Below are positions 26,893 through 36,544 of a stretch of DNA of 64,000 nt, piece by piece. The stretch comes from Pseudoalteromonas sp. G4 (GTDB lineage Bacteria > Pseudomonadota > Gammaproteobacteria > Enterobacterales > Alteromonadaceae): positions 1-64,000 of the forward strand of contig NZ_JAPEHW010000002.1 of the NCBI RefSeq assembly GCF_028875915.1, given 5' to 3'. The notes under the pieces are model-generated. The model was not told the origin of the DNA. It searched no databases and saw nothing but the letters and a program-made list of their open reading frames with translations. How positions within the stretch are numbered: position 1 is the stretch's first letter; each line of letters starts with the position of its first letter. Both the position numbers and the translations under genes were made by a program.

Positions 26893-27588
26893 GTGCGTTT
26901 TGCCATTTCACTTCTAATATTCATTTCGTTTGCTGTTTTAGCTGTTAAATATATTGATCAGCTTAATTATGGCGACTTGATGACACGTGTAGAAGAAGTT
27001 TATGGTAAGCGGGCAGTGGTGCGCACGCAAGATTGGTTAAGCTTTTTGAAAGAGCATGATGACAGCTCTGAATGGCAAAAAATTAATAAAGTTAATCACT
27101 TTTTCAATACTCAAATTGAGTATAAAACCGACGACAAACTGTGGGGGAAAAAAGATTATTGGGCTAACCCAATTGAAACTCTTGGTAGGGGCATGGGTGA
27201 TTGCGAGGATTATGCAATTGCAAAATATTTTAGCCTGATATCACTTGGCGTACCAGAAGATAAAATTCGCTTGATGTATGTGCGTCAATTAACAGTGAAC
27301 GAGCCACATATGGTGTTAATCTATTTTGAAAACCCAGGCGATGTGCCGTTTGTTCTCGATAACTTTAATCATAAATTGTTAGCTGCCACACAAAGACGCG
27401 ATTTAAAACCAATATATAGCTTTAATGGTCAAGGTTTGTGGCTGGCAAAAGCAAAAGGACTTGGTAAAAAAGTAGAAAATAGCAAGGGAGTATCGGCTTG
27501 GAATAAAATGCTGGAGCGCATTGAACAAGGCGAATTAAATACATTAGAAACAAATTTATCAGAGGCAAATTATGCAAAGCTTAATTAA
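26893..27588 (+). CDS. lapG: LapG-type periplasmic cysteine protease
   Basis: A 231-residue bacterial transglutaminase-like cysteine proteinase (PF06035). An N-terminal hydrophobic segment (3-18) is a signal or anchor. The catalytic triad is visible as Cys104 in MGDCEDY, His139 in NEPHMVL and Asp156 in VLDNF, and the acidic residues beside the Cys match the calcium site of LapG. LapG cuts biofilm adhesins at a di-alanine site to release them from the cell surface and is held inactive by LapD when cyclic di-GMP is high. The GTG start is supported by AAGGAG six bases upstream. The gene overlaps lapD by 17 bases. Confidence 0.93.
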   Translation: MRFAISLLIFISFAVLAVKYIDQLNYGDLMTRVEEVYGKRAVVRTQDWLSFLKEHDDSSEWQKINKVNHFFNTQIEYKTDDKLWGKKDYWANPIETLGRGMGDCEDYAIAKYFSLISLGVPEDKIRLMYVRQLTVNEPHMVLIYFENPGDVPFVLDNFNHKLLAATQRRDLKPIYSFNGQGLWLAKAKGLGKKVENSKGVSAWNKMLERIEQGELNTLETNLSEANYAKLN

Positions 27589-29563
27589 CAAAGGAATGAG
27601 CCTTAAAGTTCAGATTTATGGACTACTTCTCTTTTTAGCGGCCGTGTCTTTTTTTGGCCGATTATATCTTAGTGTTGAAAACACCAAAGAATATTTTCAA
27701 GAGCAAATGAGCAGCCATGCGCAAGATGCAGCGACCAGTTTAGGCCTATCAATTTCACCTTATATGGACGAAGAAAATATTGTAATAGCCGAAACTATGA
27801 TGGCGGCAATATTTGACTCAGGTTATTACAAAAGCATGCGTTTGCTATCACCAGAAGGTGAGGTGCTATTAGAGCGAAATAATCCATCGGCAATTGAAGG
27901 TGTACCTTACTGGTTTATCGATTGGATAGATTTAAAAGCGCCGACGCAAATGAGCGAAGTAAGCAGTGGTTGGCAAATTGCAGGTACACTTTATGTTACC
28001 AGTCACCCAGGTATTTCGTATTTAAAAATTTGGCAGTATTCAAAACGAGCAGCGTATGGATCGTTGTTAATTATTTTGTTTTGTTTATTTATTGCATATT
28101 TAATTTTAAAAGCGATTTTCAAACCATTAAACAGCTTAGAAAAGCAAGCAAACGCAGTTTCACAAAAACGTTTTGAACAAAATGAAAAAGTGCCATTTAC
28201 AACGGAGCTTCGTGTTGTAACAACTGCAATGAATAAAATGGTGGCAAACCTGCGTAAAAACTTCGATGCCATGACTAAGCAAAATGAAAAGCTAACAAAA
28301 GAAGTGTTACTCGATGAATTAACAGGTTTAGGCAATCGCCGTGCATTTAGTAGTTATTTCGCAGCAAATACAACCCAAATGGCATTAAATGAAGTGCATA
28401 GTATGTGCATGATTACATTGCCTTCTTTGCAAAAACTTAATACTGAATTAGGTTATCAAGCTGGTGATGAATATGTAAGCGAAGTAGCGGAAATTCTGAT
28501 TGAAAAAACAAAGCAATTTGAAAACAGCAAAACGTTTAGAATTGCAGGTGGATCGCTTGCTATTGTGTTTGATTACGATAAAGCTTTTTTAAATGGCTTT
28601 ATAAGTGAATTAAACCATATATTTAATCACAAAAACTCAAATCGTTATGAAGCCGGATACGCAATTGTAAGCATTACTGAATTTAGTCATAAAGATGAGC
28701 TCAAAGTAGTTTTAAGTAATTTAGACACATCATCAACGCTTATACAGCAAGGTGTAAAAGGGGCAGATAGTGTTGATACAAGCTTTGGTTTGAATGAATG
28801 GCGCACCTTAATTAATAATATTATTTCATCAGGTGAGATTAATTTTAGTTTTCAACCTGTAAAGCTTAATGGCAAAAATGACTTAGGCCTTTACTACGAA
28901 GTGTTTGCACGCTTTATTCATAATGACGAACAAGTAAATAATGGCCAGTTATTTGCTATGGCCGAGCGTTTAAACTTAACAATGGAACTTGATAAAAAGC
29001 TGATCAGAAGCTTTATCGAGTTAAAAGAAACTCATTACGATAAAACGTTTGCACTTAACCTAAGTCGTGAAGCGTTTTATTCAGCTGAGTTTTTAAATTG
29101 GTTAAAAATGTACAGCCAAGTAAAGGCTTCACTTAAGCATAATATTATATTCGAAATAAAAGAGTCAGTGCTGTTAGATGATGTAAAAGCAGCGGCGAAT
29201 GTTATTGCCGAATTTAAACTGATTGGCATTGATACTTGTATTGAACATTTTGGTACAAGCTTAACGTCATTTAAATATCTGCAAGGTTTAGATGTTGAGT
29301 TTATAAAAATTGATGGGAGTTACACCCAGGACTTACTCATTAACAGGCAAAATAATTTCTTTATTCAAACAATTAATAACATTTGCCACAGCCTAGGTAT
29401 TAAGGTAATAGCGTGTTTAATTGAAAACAAAGAAACCCTTAGCTTAGTAGAAGAGTTAGGGTGTGATGGTGCACAGGGTAACTATATTCAAGAACCATTA
29501 AATATTTCACAAAAAACAGAAGAAAATGTGTTTACTTTCCATACCAAAGGATTAGAATTGTAA
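27572..29563 (+). CDS. lapD: LapD-type cyclic-di-GMP receptor
   Basis: A 663-residue inner-membrane signalling protein. Membrane helix 1 (about 10-30), a periplasmic LapD/MoxY-like domain (30-150) and membrane helix 2 (about 160-185) are followed by HAMP, GGDEF and EAL domains. Both enzymatic domains are degenerate: GGSLA at 326-330 replaces GGDEF, and EVF at 443-445 replaces EAL. It should therefore bind cyclic di-GMP without making or degrading it. In the bound state LapD sequesters LapG. Overlap with lapG implies coupled synthesis. Confidence 0.92.
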   Translation: MQSLINKGMSLKVQIYGLLLFLAAVSFFGRLYLSVENTKEYFQEQMSSHAQDAATSLGLSISPYMDEENIVIAETMMAAIFDSGYYKSMRLLSPEGEVLLERNNPSAIEGVPYWFIDWIDLKAPTQMSEVSSGWQIAGTLYVTSHPGISYLKIWQYSKRAAYGSLLIILFCLFIAYLILKAIFKPLNSLEKQANAVSQKRFEQNEKVPFTTELRVVTTAMNKMVANLRKNFDAMTKQNEKLTKEVLLDELTGLGNRRAFSSYFAANTTQMALNEVHSMCMITLPSLQKLNTELGYQAGDEYVSEVAEILIEKTKQFENSKTFRIAGGSLAIVFDYDKAFLNGFISELNHIFNHKNSNRYEAGYAIVSITEFSHKDELKVVLSNLDTSSTLIQQGVKGADSVDTSFGLNEWRTLINNIISSGEINFSFQPVKLNGKNDLGLYYEVFARFIHNDEQVNNGQLFAMAERLNLTMELDKKLIRSFIELKETHYDKTFALNLSREAFYSAEFLNWLKMYSQVKASLKHNIIFEIKESVLLDDVKAAANVIAEFKLIGIDTCIEHFGTSLTSFKYLQGLDVEFIKIDGSYTQDLLINRQNNFFIQTINNICHSLGIKVIACLIENKETLSLVEELGCDGAQGNYIQEPLNISQKTEENVFTFHTKGLEL

Positions 29564-29612
29564 CTGTTTACTCTTTTTTAGCCTTATTGGATATTATTTA
29601 AAGGAAATGTTT

Positions 29613-30110
29613 ATGAAAAAATTAACGATAGCAATGATTATTGCGTTAAGCATAGCTGCATTTGGAAGCGTTAATTCATATGCCAATGAGGCGACTGACA
29701 CAATTTCAACAACAGTGACCACTGAACAAGCTCAAAAAGCTGAAGAATTAATCCAAGCAAAGTTAGATAGCGGTATTTCTTTAGAAGACGCAATCACAGA
29801 AGTTTTAACAACAAATCCTGAATTGCTCCTTGCCGTTGCTCAGTATGCTGAAAGTAAAAGCATGGATGTAGATGTTTTCCAAGGTTTAGCAATTGCACTA
29901 GGTATAGATGCAACAAAAGTTACTGAAGCTACAGATCAATTTACAGCAGCTGGACCAGGCCAAGGTATTAACAATGGTAATGTTGGTAATAACCAAAATA
30001 ACGGTGTTGGCCAAGGCCAAGGAAATGGACGTAACAACAATCGTGGTAATGGTAATGGCTCTGGTGGCGGCGGTGGTGACTGCGGTGTTTCAGAGACTTG
30101 TAATACATAA
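29613..30110 (+). CDS. Small secreted Gly/Asn-rich protein with a TAAG site, downstream of lapD
   Basis: A 165-residue protein of no recognised family. ATG 29613 is chosen over 29607 because AAGGA then lies at the right distance. It has a signal peptide (to about residue 24, NSYA) and a helical acidic domain (25-108). The sequence TAAG follows at 111-114, encoded at 29943-29954. The tail is Gly/Asn/Gln-rich and ends with two cysteines (GDCGVSETC). TAAG is the form of the LapG cleavage site in Pseudomonas LapA. It follows lapD by 49 bases and has its own terminator. It may be a LapG substrate or merely a neighbour. Confidence 0.75.
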   Translation: MKKLTIAMIIALSIAAFGSVNSYANEATDTISTTVTTEQAQKAEELIQAKLDSGISLEDAITEVLTTNPELLLAVAQYAESKSMDVDVFQGLAIALGIDATKVTEATDQFTAAGPGQGINNGNVGNNQNNGVGQGQGNGRNNNRGNGNGSGGGGGDCGVSETCNT

Positions 30111-30117
30111 TTAAAAA

Positions 30118-30141
30118 GAAACCCTCTACGGAGGGTTTTTT
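30118..30141 (+). terminator. Intrinsic terminator of the lapG-lapD unit
   Basis: AAACCCTC and GAGGGTTT pair around TACG, followed by TTTT. Confidence 0.85.
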
Positions 30142-30175
30142 AATACCATTTTTTTGTGTGATTGTATTTTGCTTC

Positions 30176-30337
30176 TTATACCAATTCTATTAAGTATGTG
30201 ATCTGGGATAGCGCTGGATAAATGAAATGGTAACAAGGCGGAATTTTTTTTATGTGTTCTATATTGATAAATTCCAACGCAGTTAGCATGATATTTAGTC
30301 CGCTAGGATGATCAGCTACTTAAGTGAATTGGTATTA
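30176..30337. repeat. MITE-like element with terminal inverted repeats, copy 1
   Basis: The left end (TTATACCAATTC...) and right end (...GAATTGGTATTATAA) are inverted copies over about 28 bases with roughly four mismatches and one extra base. The element is about 162 bases and has no coding frame. A diverged copy in the opposite orientation lies at 57343-57500. It fills much of the 503-base gap between the Gly/Asn-rich gene and galU; bases 30340-30515 of that gap show nothing recognisable. Confidence 0.75.
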
Positions 30338-30516
30338 TAACCAAGCCGCTTGTTTATTCAATTTAGAACGCCTTCCGTGTTAACCCCTTCCTTAAAACAC
30401 CAGCTTAACTAAATAAACCTAAGTAATAGGGTGTAATATATTTTCAATAATAGTTATGTAAAATGTCTACTTATATTATTTTGCTATAAAAAAATAGCCC
30501 GAATGACTAATATTTA

Positions 30517-30544
30517 TTGATAAGTTACTCTAAAAACGTATAAT
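30517..30544 (+). promoter_or_regulatory. Predicted sigma-70 promoter of galU
   Basis: TTGATA (30517-30522) and a perfect TATAAT (30539-30544) with a 16-base spacer lie 70 bases before the galU start. Confidence 0.65.
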
Positions 30545-30613
30545 TACGCCTCAATTTTGTTAGCAGGGAAGCGATCAAATTCTTTACTGCTATTTTGATT
30601 AAAAGGAACGAAT

Positions 30614-31531
30614 GTGAAAGTACAAAAAGCAGTATTACCAGTAGCTGGTTTAGGCACGCGCATGTTGCCTGCAACTAAAGCAATTCCTAAAGAAATGCTC
30701 CCTCTTGTTGACAAGCCACTTATTCAATACGTAGTGCGTGAGGCTGTAGAGGCGGGTATTAAAGAAATTGTGCTTGTTACACATTCTTCTAAAAATTCAA
30801 TTGAAAATCACTTTGATACCAGCTTTGAGTTAGAAGCAACACTTGAAGCGCGTGTTAAGCGCAGCTTGCTTGAAGAGGTACGTGCAATTGTACCTAAAGA
30901 TGTAACCATTATTTCAGTTCGCCAACCTCAACCACTTGGTTTAGGCCATGCAGTACTTTGTGCAAAGCCAATTGTAGGTACTGAGCCTTTTGCTGTTTTA
31001 TTGCCTGACGTGATTGTGGATGAATACGAAAGCGATCTTAAAAAAGATAACCTTGCACAAATGATAGCGCGCTATGAAGAGACGGGTGCAAGTCAAATAA
31101 TGGTAGAACCTGTTCCGAATGAGCAAGTTAACCAATACGGTGTAGTGGATATTGCAGGTGTAACATTGCAACAGGGCGACAGCGCTGTCATTACTGATAT
31201 GGTAGAAAAACCACCTGTTGACGAAGCACCGAGTAATTTAGCGATTACTGGCCGCTATGTATTAAGCGAAAAAACATGGGATTTACTTGAGTTTACGCCT
31301 CCTGGCGCAGGTGGTGAAATTCAATTAACCGATGCACTGCATAGCCTTCGTAAATTAGAAAGCCTTGAGGCTTATCATTTAAAAGGTAAATCACACGACT
31401 GTGGCTCTAAACTTGGCTATTTAATGGCGAATGTAGAATACACATTACGCTGTGGCAAGTTAGGCGTAGACTTTAAGCGTGAGCTCACTAATTTTCTTGT
31501 GGAAGAAAATAAAAGCTTGAAAATTGCTTAA
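30614..31531 (+). CDS. galU: UTP-glucose-1-phosphate uridylyltransferase
   Basis: A 305-residue nucleotidyltransferase making UDP-glucose. The nucleotide-binding loop [17 protein letters not shown] lies at residues 12-28, LLPDVIVDE near 130 and [10 protein letters not shown] near 233, all as in GalU. It uses a GTG start with AAAAGGA upstream. It opens the surface-polysaccharide region and supplies UDP-glucose for glycosyl transfer. wecB follows after 35 bases. Confidence 0.96.
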   Translation: MKVQKAVLPVAGLGTRMLPATKAIPKEMLPLVDKPLIQYVVREAVEAGIKEIVLVTHSSKNSIENHFDTSFELEATLEARVKRSLLEEVRAIVPKDVTIISVRQPQPLGLGHAVLCAKPIVGTEPFAVLLPDVIVDEYESDLKKDNLAQMIARYEETGASQIMVEPVPNEQVNQYGVVDIAGVTLQQGDSAVITDMVEKPPVDEAPSNLAITGRYVLSEKTWDLLEFTPPGAGGEIQLTDALHSLRKLESLEAYHLKGKSHDCGSKLGYLMANVEYTLRCGKLGVDFKRELTNFLVEENKSLKIA

Positions 31532-31566
31532 TCAACACCCTTAGTTTTGAATAGAGTTTGGAAAAA

Positions 31567-32697
31567 ATGACTATTAAAGTTTTAACCGTATTTGGTACGC
31601 GCCCTGAAGCAATTAAAATGGCGCCACTTGTTCATGCGCTAGCGGAAGCAGATGGTATTGAGGCAAAAGTATGTGTAACAGCACAGCACAGGGAAATGCT
31701 AGACCAGGTTTTAGCGCTGTTTGCAATAAAGCCCGATTATGACTTAGACATAATGAAACCTGGGCAAGATTTGTATGATGTAACTACGAATATTTTGCTC
31801 GGGCTTAAGCCTGTGTTGGCCGAATTTAAACCAGACATTGTATTAGTGCATGGTGATACGAGCACGACGCTTTCGGCAAGCCTAGCTGCGTTTTATCAAC
31901 AAATTGCAGTGGGGCATGTAGAAGCAGGTTTACGTACTGGTAATATCTATTCGCCTTGGCCTGAAGAAGCAAACCGAAAAGTAACGGGCAGCATTGCGAC
32001 ACTGCATTTTGCACCAACACAAACATCACAAGCTAACTTATTAAAAGAAAACTTAAACCCTGAAAATATCGAAGTAACAGGTAATACAGTTATTGATGCA
32101 CTACTTGATATTGTTAATAAAGTTAAAAGTGACGAAGATTTAAATCAAACACTTGCATCTCAATTTCCATTTTTAGATGAGAATAAAAAACTCGTTTTAG
32201 TGACAGGTCACCGCCGAGAAAGCTTTGGCGGTGGTTTTGAACGTATTTGTGAAGCATTGGCTGAAATTGCCAACGATAATAGCGATTGTGAAATTGTCTA
32301 CCCAGTTCATTTGAATCCTAACGTTCGTGAGCCTGTTAATCGTATTCTTAAAGGTGTAAATAATGTTCATCTAATTGAACCATTAGAATATCTGCCTTTT
32401 GTATATTTAATGAATCGTTCGTACTTGATTGTAACTGATTCTGGTGGTGTACAGGAAGAAGCACCTAGCTTAGGTAAACCTGTGCTTGTTATGCGTGATA
32501 CAACAGAGCGACCTGAAGCTCTAGAAGCAGGTACAGTAAAACTAGTCGGTACAGATAAAAATGTAATTATTAAAGAGGTCAATGAACTGCTTACAAATAA
32601 TGAAGCATATATTGCGATGAGTAGAGCCCATAACCCATATGGAGATGGCAAAGCAAGCGAGCGCATTGTCAAAAAGATTAAATCTCATTTCCTTTAA
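31567..32697 (+). CDS. wecB: UDP-N-acetylglucosamine 2-epimerase (non-hydrolysing)
   Basis: A 376-residue enzyme interconverting UDP-GlcNAc and UDP-ManNAc. The family motifs [12 protein letters not shown] (residues 8-19), [19 protein letters not shown] near 117, TGHRRES near 216 and [20 protein letters not shown] near 290 are intact. ATG 31567 is preferred to TTG 31558. No wecC follows, so UDP-ManNAc may be used directly, for instance by the WecG/TagA-type transferase at 37709. Confidence 0.95.
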   Translation: MTIKVLTVFGTRPEAIKMAPLVHALAEADGIEAKVCVTAQHREMLDQVLALFAIKPDYDLDIMKPGQDLYDVTTNILLGLKPVLAEFKPDIVLVHGDTSTTLSASLAAFYQQIAVGHVEAGLRTGNIYSPWPEEANRKVTGSIATLHFAPTQTSQANLLKENLNPENIEVTGNTVIDALLDIVNKVKSDEDLNQTLASQFPFLDENKKLVLVTGHRRESFGGGFERICEALAEIANDNSDCEIVYPVHLNPNVREPVNRILKGVNNVHLIEPLEYLPFVYLMNRSYLIVTDSGGVQEEAPSLGKPVLVMRDTTERPEALEAGTVKLVGTDKNVIIKEVNELLTNNEAYIAMSRAHNPYGDGKASERIVKKIKSHFL

Positions 32698-32875
32698 GTT
32701 CATCTTGCAACCTTTAAATACTAGAAGAATCTTTTTTTCGAGTGTTTGCATATTTAGAAACAACTAAACGGTTATCTGGACTAGCGTAAAACGTTATTGC
32801 GGTACTCAAAATAAAATATGTTATTACTAATTTTTAAGGATGAACAAGTCTAAAGCTTGGTCTATGAAATGAAAA

Positions 32876-34141
32876 GTGTATAAAAAACTTGCATTATATC
32901 TTTCAGCAAATTTAATTGCTCAAATAATAACATTGCTTTCATACCCATTAATAACAAGGGTTTATAGCTCGTCAGAAATCGGTTTGTCAAGCCCAATCCT
33001 TATGGGTTTGGCAATGTTTATGTCATTCTCAACATTAAACTTACCTTATTTAGCAATGACCTTGAACTCGAAGTTTGAACGAGATAGTGCATTTTCGGCT
33101 TCACTTCAGGTTTCTTGCTTTCTTACACCACTAATTTTAGTTTTCTCTGCTTGCTATTTTAGATGGGTGGAAGAGTATTCAACAGATATGCTAATACTAG
33201 TTTTATTAGTTGCAGCAACCTTTTTAGGATCTTCTCTAATTTTGATTTTAGAAAGATTCCTTCAATATTACGAAAAGTTTAATGTAGTCTCATTTAGCCT
33301 AATACTAGCATCAATTGTAGGTGCTTTATGTAAACTGATTTTTGCATTTTTAGGATATGGGTATTGGGGACTTATTTTGGCATTTGTTGTGGGATTGGTT
33401 GTTCAGCTTTTAGTATGCCTCAAGGCTTGCATGAGTATGGGGGAATTTAAAAACACTCTTCGTATTCAATCAATGGAAAGATTAATTGGCTTTGTTTCTA
33501 ACACCCAGTTTACATTCTTCCGAACATCTCAAGCTTTCATTTGGTTTATAACAACAGTTTCTATATCGACAATAGTATTGACATTGTATGGAACAGAATC
33601 TGCTGGAATTTTTTCGTTAGCTTGGCTTATGGCTTCAGCTGTTGGCAATATCTTGGGAAAGGCTTTGTTTGACATTTTTTATTCGACGACGACTAAACTT
33701 GATGCAGATAACTATATTCTTAAAAGTCAGCAGTATTGGTCAGTTTTAGCAAAACTTGTCCCTGCTTTATTTTTATTCTCAGTTATCGCTTATTTTTTCG
33801 CTGGGCCTATTTTTAAAGTTCTTTTTGGTGCAGAGTGGGCTGTATCAGGTTATTTGTGCGTATTGCTATTTTGCTCTTTCACATTTGGTTCTATATTAGC
33901 GCCCATTTTCATTTCTTACATTCGCTGGAACAAGCAACATATTCAGCTGTTTTTTTCAGTGTTAACCTTATTTATTCCTATTATCTCAATGTATATAGTT
34001 CATTCGTTCGGTGGGTCACTAATCGTGTCTGTGGCTGTTTACAGTGCTGTTAATATAATTATCTTAGCTTTTTCTGCGTTTTATTGTACAAAATTGATAG
34101 CATTGAAAAATATAAAAAAGGGGTGTCAAATTGCAAATTAG
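32876..34141 (+). CDS. Polysaccharide flippase (Wzx-like)
   Basis: A 421-residue polytopic membrane protein with about 12 hydrophobic segments, in the oligosaccharide flippase (polysaccharide transporter) family. The start region (LSANLIAQIITLLSYPLITRVYSSSEIG) is typical of Wzx proteins. It should move the lipid-linked repeat unit to the periplasmic face. The proposed GTG start has a poor ribosome binding site. An ATG at 32840 is in frame but separated by a TGA at 32870, so the true start is uncertain. The gene is notably AT-rich, as are the next five. Confidence 0.85.
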   Translation: MYKKLALYLSANLIAQIITLLSYPLITRVYSSSEIGLSSPILMGLAMFMSFSTLNLPYLAMTLNSKFERDSAFSASLQVSCFLTPLILVFSACYFRWVEEYSTDMLILVLLVAATFLGSSLILILERFLQYYEKFNVVSFSLILASIVGALCKLIFAFLGYGYWGLILAFVVGLVVQLLVCLKACMSMGEFKNTLRIQSMERLIGFVSNTQFTFFRTSQAFIWFITTVSISTIVLTLYGTESAGIFSLAWLMASAVGNILGKALFDIFYSTTTKLDADNYILKSQQYWSVLAKLVPALFLFSVIAYFFAGPIFKVLFGAEWAVSGYLCVLLFCSFTFGSILAPIFISYIRWNKQHIQLFFSVLTLFIPIISMYIVHSFGGSLIVSVAVYSAVNIIILAFSAFYCTKLIALKNIKKGCQIAN

Positions 34142-35345
34142 AAAAGGCTACATCTTTGCTGTTTTCCCAATTTTTTATGTGCTTTTAGTAGCGAGAGCAA
34201 GTTTAGATCCCGTTTTGAATTATACAAAAGTTGGTGGGATAGGTTTAGGCGCACTACTAAACTTATTGTTAGCTTGCTTGTTTCTTTTACTCTTATTGAA
34301 AAAAAACTCGATACCAAAAATTTTATTTTTTCCTTGGGTAATTTTTAGTTTCTTAACTATTATTTCATCCTTTTGGTCGCCAAATTTCATTCAAAGTTTA
34401 CGGTCATCTTTTTGGGTTATTACCTACATGTCCGTTTTCTTTATTCCATTTTTTTTCAATGACCCAAAAAAATTCTTTGTATCTGTGTTATATCTAATCG
34501 CAGCGTCCTTTATAGTCCCATTTCTTAGTGTTTGCCTTGAATTAGTAACGAATACAGGAGGCATTGTTAGTGGAGAGTATCGAATTAGCTCGACATTCTC
34601 ACATCCAAACATTTTCGCATTCTATCTTACGCAGGTATTACTTTCGGTTCTTGCCTTGAGAACTTTAAGTCTGAGGGAAAAGGAAAATATATTTGGTAGT
34701 AATATTGGCCTGTTACTAATTGGTGTGCTTTTTTTACTTATTATTTTGACGCAAACACGGAGTGCATGGGCAATAACTCTTATTCTTTTGGCTGTACATT
34801 GTTCATTTAATGAAAGAAGGTTAATAGTTCCAGCACTAATTTCACTTCTATGTATTGCTGCCTTTCCTCCTGTTACAGAAAGAATTGTTGACGCACTGAC
34901 TTCTTCAGAAACTTATTATGACCCTTATGCCACCTTAAATTCTTTTGAATGGCGCTTGGTAGTATGGAAATCCGCTATTCCGTGGATTCTTGAGAGTTTC
35001 TGGCTTGGTCATGGTTTTAATTCTTTTGGTTATTACTTTCTTGATTTTATCCAATTAGAAGAAGAGAATTCTTTTGACGCACATAATATGTATGTCCAAT
35101 ACATTTTTGATTTAGGTTTTATTGGGTTAGCCAGTTATCTAATTCTCGTAATTATCGTATCTTTGAGTCTGGTTTCGGGAAGGAAAATACATTGTTGTGG
35201 GTCATTAATAGTAACGAGTTTTTTTACTTATTCTATGTGCGGTTTGTCAGACAACATATCTTTTTATCTTTCATTTAATTGGTATTTTTGGTTATTAATA
35301 GGTGCTTATTTAGCTTTAGTATTTAAAGGAGTTGTCGCTAAATGA
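34131..35345 (+). CDS. O-antigen polymerase/ligase-family membrane protein (Wzy-like)
   Basis: A 404-residue polytopic protein with about 10-12 membrane segments and a large periplasmic loop. Wzy/WaaL signatures are ISSTFSHPNIFAFYL near residue 150, TQTRSAWA near 205, and GHGFNSFGYY with DAHNMYVQYIFDLG near 290-325. It probably polymerises repeat units flipped by the preceding protein. The TTG start is supported by AAAAGGGG eight bases upstream, and the gene overlaps the flippase by 11 bases and the next gene by ATGA. Confidence 0.85.
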   Translation: MQIRKGYIFAVFPIFYVLLVARASLDPVLNYTKVGGIGLGALLNLLLACLFLLLLLKKNSIPKILFFPWVIFSFLTIISSFWSPNFIQSLRSSFWVITYMSVFFIPFFFNDPKKFFVSVLYLIAASFIVPFLSVCLELVTNTGGIVSGEYRISSTFSHPNIFAFYLTQVLLSVLALRTLSLREKENIFGSNIGLLLIGVLFLLIILTQTRSAWAITLILLAVHCSFNERRLIVPALISLLCIAAFPPVTERIVDALTSSETYYDPYATLNSFEWRLVVWKSAIPWILESFWLGHGFNSFGYYFLDFIQLEEENSFDAHNMYVQYIFDLGFIGLASYLILVIIVSLSLVSGRKIHCCGSLIVTSFFTYSMCGLSDNISFYLSFNWYFWLLIGAYLALVFKGVVAK

Positions 35346-36544
35346 CAATTTTATATGTTGTAAATCAATACCCTAAAATTTCCCATACGTTTATTCGTAG
35401 AGAAATTTTAGAAATGGAAAAACAAGGCGAATCAATTTTACGTTCTTCAATTAGGCGACCACCAGAAAAATTGATAGATCAAACAGATATAATTGAGCAG
35501 AGTAAGACACATTATATTCTAAATAAGCGATTTGATTTACTAATTTATTTTCTTAAAGGTTTAGCTACAAAAAACTTTTTCAGCACGTTTAGATTTTTTG
35601 TTAGTTATTTGAACCAGTCAAGACGTAAAGTAAAGCCAATACTATATTTTATTGAAGCTATTTGCTTAGCTGGTAGGTTTAAAGCAGAAAAGCTGAAACA
35701 CATTCATGCCCATTTTGGTACCAACTCAGCTGACGTTGCAATGTTTTCGTCTAAACTGTTGAACGTTGGTTTTTCTTTCACAATTCACGGTGCAGATGAA
35801 TTAGACAATTTTGAAGAATACTCAATTCGACAAAAAGTAAATCAAGCCGAAAAAACTTTTTGTATTTGTTCGTATCTTGCTGCACAAGTCAAACGAAAAA
35901 CTGACTTATTCGTTCATAATAAGCTAGTAGTCAATAAGTGTGGTGTAGAAGATGTTGACAATCTAAATAAAAAAACTTCTAGAAAGCGTAATCAGGATAT
36001 TGTTGAACTTGTTATAGTAGCTCGAGCTTGTCCTGAAAAAGGTTATTTTACTTTGCTTGAAGCTTTAAATTATATCAAATCCCAGTCTCAATGTAACTTT
36101 CATTTATCAGTAGTTGGGGGGGGTGACGATCTTCAGCAAGTTAAAACTAAAGCCAAAGAGTTTGGGTTACTTGAAAATATATCTTTTTTGGGTTGGAAAA
36201 CTTCACAAGAAGTATTTGACCTAGTTGGTCAATCTGATTTATTTGTATTGCCAAGTTACATGGAAGGTTTACCTATTTCGATTATGGAAGCAATGCTGGT
36301 TGAAACACCAGTCTTATCGACTTATGTTGCAGGTATCCCTGAACTTATCGAAAATGGCAAAAATGGGATGCTTGTACCAGCAAACGAACATATTCCTTTG
36401 GCTAAAGCAATTTGCGATTTTGCATTATTGTCAGATGTTGAACGTGACGAGCTAACGCGTTTAGCAAGGAATTCTGTTCTTATGCACCATGACCTCAGTT
36501 TGGTTGTTAAGGAAAAACGGAAAGGGTTTAGAAGTGGATATTGA
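35342..36544 (+). CDS. Glycosyltransferase family 4
   Basis: A 400-residue GT-B enzyme, cytoplasmic or membrane-associated. The acceptor domain contains HIHAHFGTNSADVA and FTIHGADELDN (near 117-150). The donor domain shows VARACPEKGYFTLLEA, VGGGDDLQQV, and the E-x7-E region PSYMEGLPISIMEAM near residue 300. The layout resembles colanic-acid WcaL/AmsK-type enzymes. The sugar is unknown. It starts within the polymerase stop codon and overlaps the next gene by 11 bases. Confidence 0.88.
   Translation: MTILYVVNQYPKISHTFIRREILEMEKQGESILRSSIRRPPEKLIDQTDIIEQSKTHYILNKRFDLLIYFLKGLATKNFFSTFRFFVSYLNQSRRKVKPILYFIEAICLAGRFKAEKLKHIHAHFGTNSADVAMFSSKLLNVGFSFTIHGADELDNFEEYSIRQKVNQAEKTFCICSYLAAQVKRKTDLFVHNKLVVNKCGVEDVDNLNKKTSRKRNQDIVELVIVARACPEKGYFTLLEALNYIKSQSQCNFHLSVVGGGDDLQQVKTKAKEFGLLENISFLGWKTSQEVFDLVGQSDLFVLPSYMEGLPISIMEAMLVETPVLSTYVAGIPELIENGKNGMLVPANEHIPLAKAICDFALLSDVERDELTRLARNSVLMHHDLSLVVKEKRKGFRSGY

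Noticed and set aside
26828..26916. A short open frame of about 29 codons before lapG
   Set aside because: It overlaps the lapG ribosome binding site and start out of frame, and shows no ribosome binding site of its own.
30338..30613. JUMPstart/ops element before the polysaccharide genes
   Set aside because: No GGCGGTAGCG-like sequence is found; only partial matches occur near GCAGGGAAGCG.
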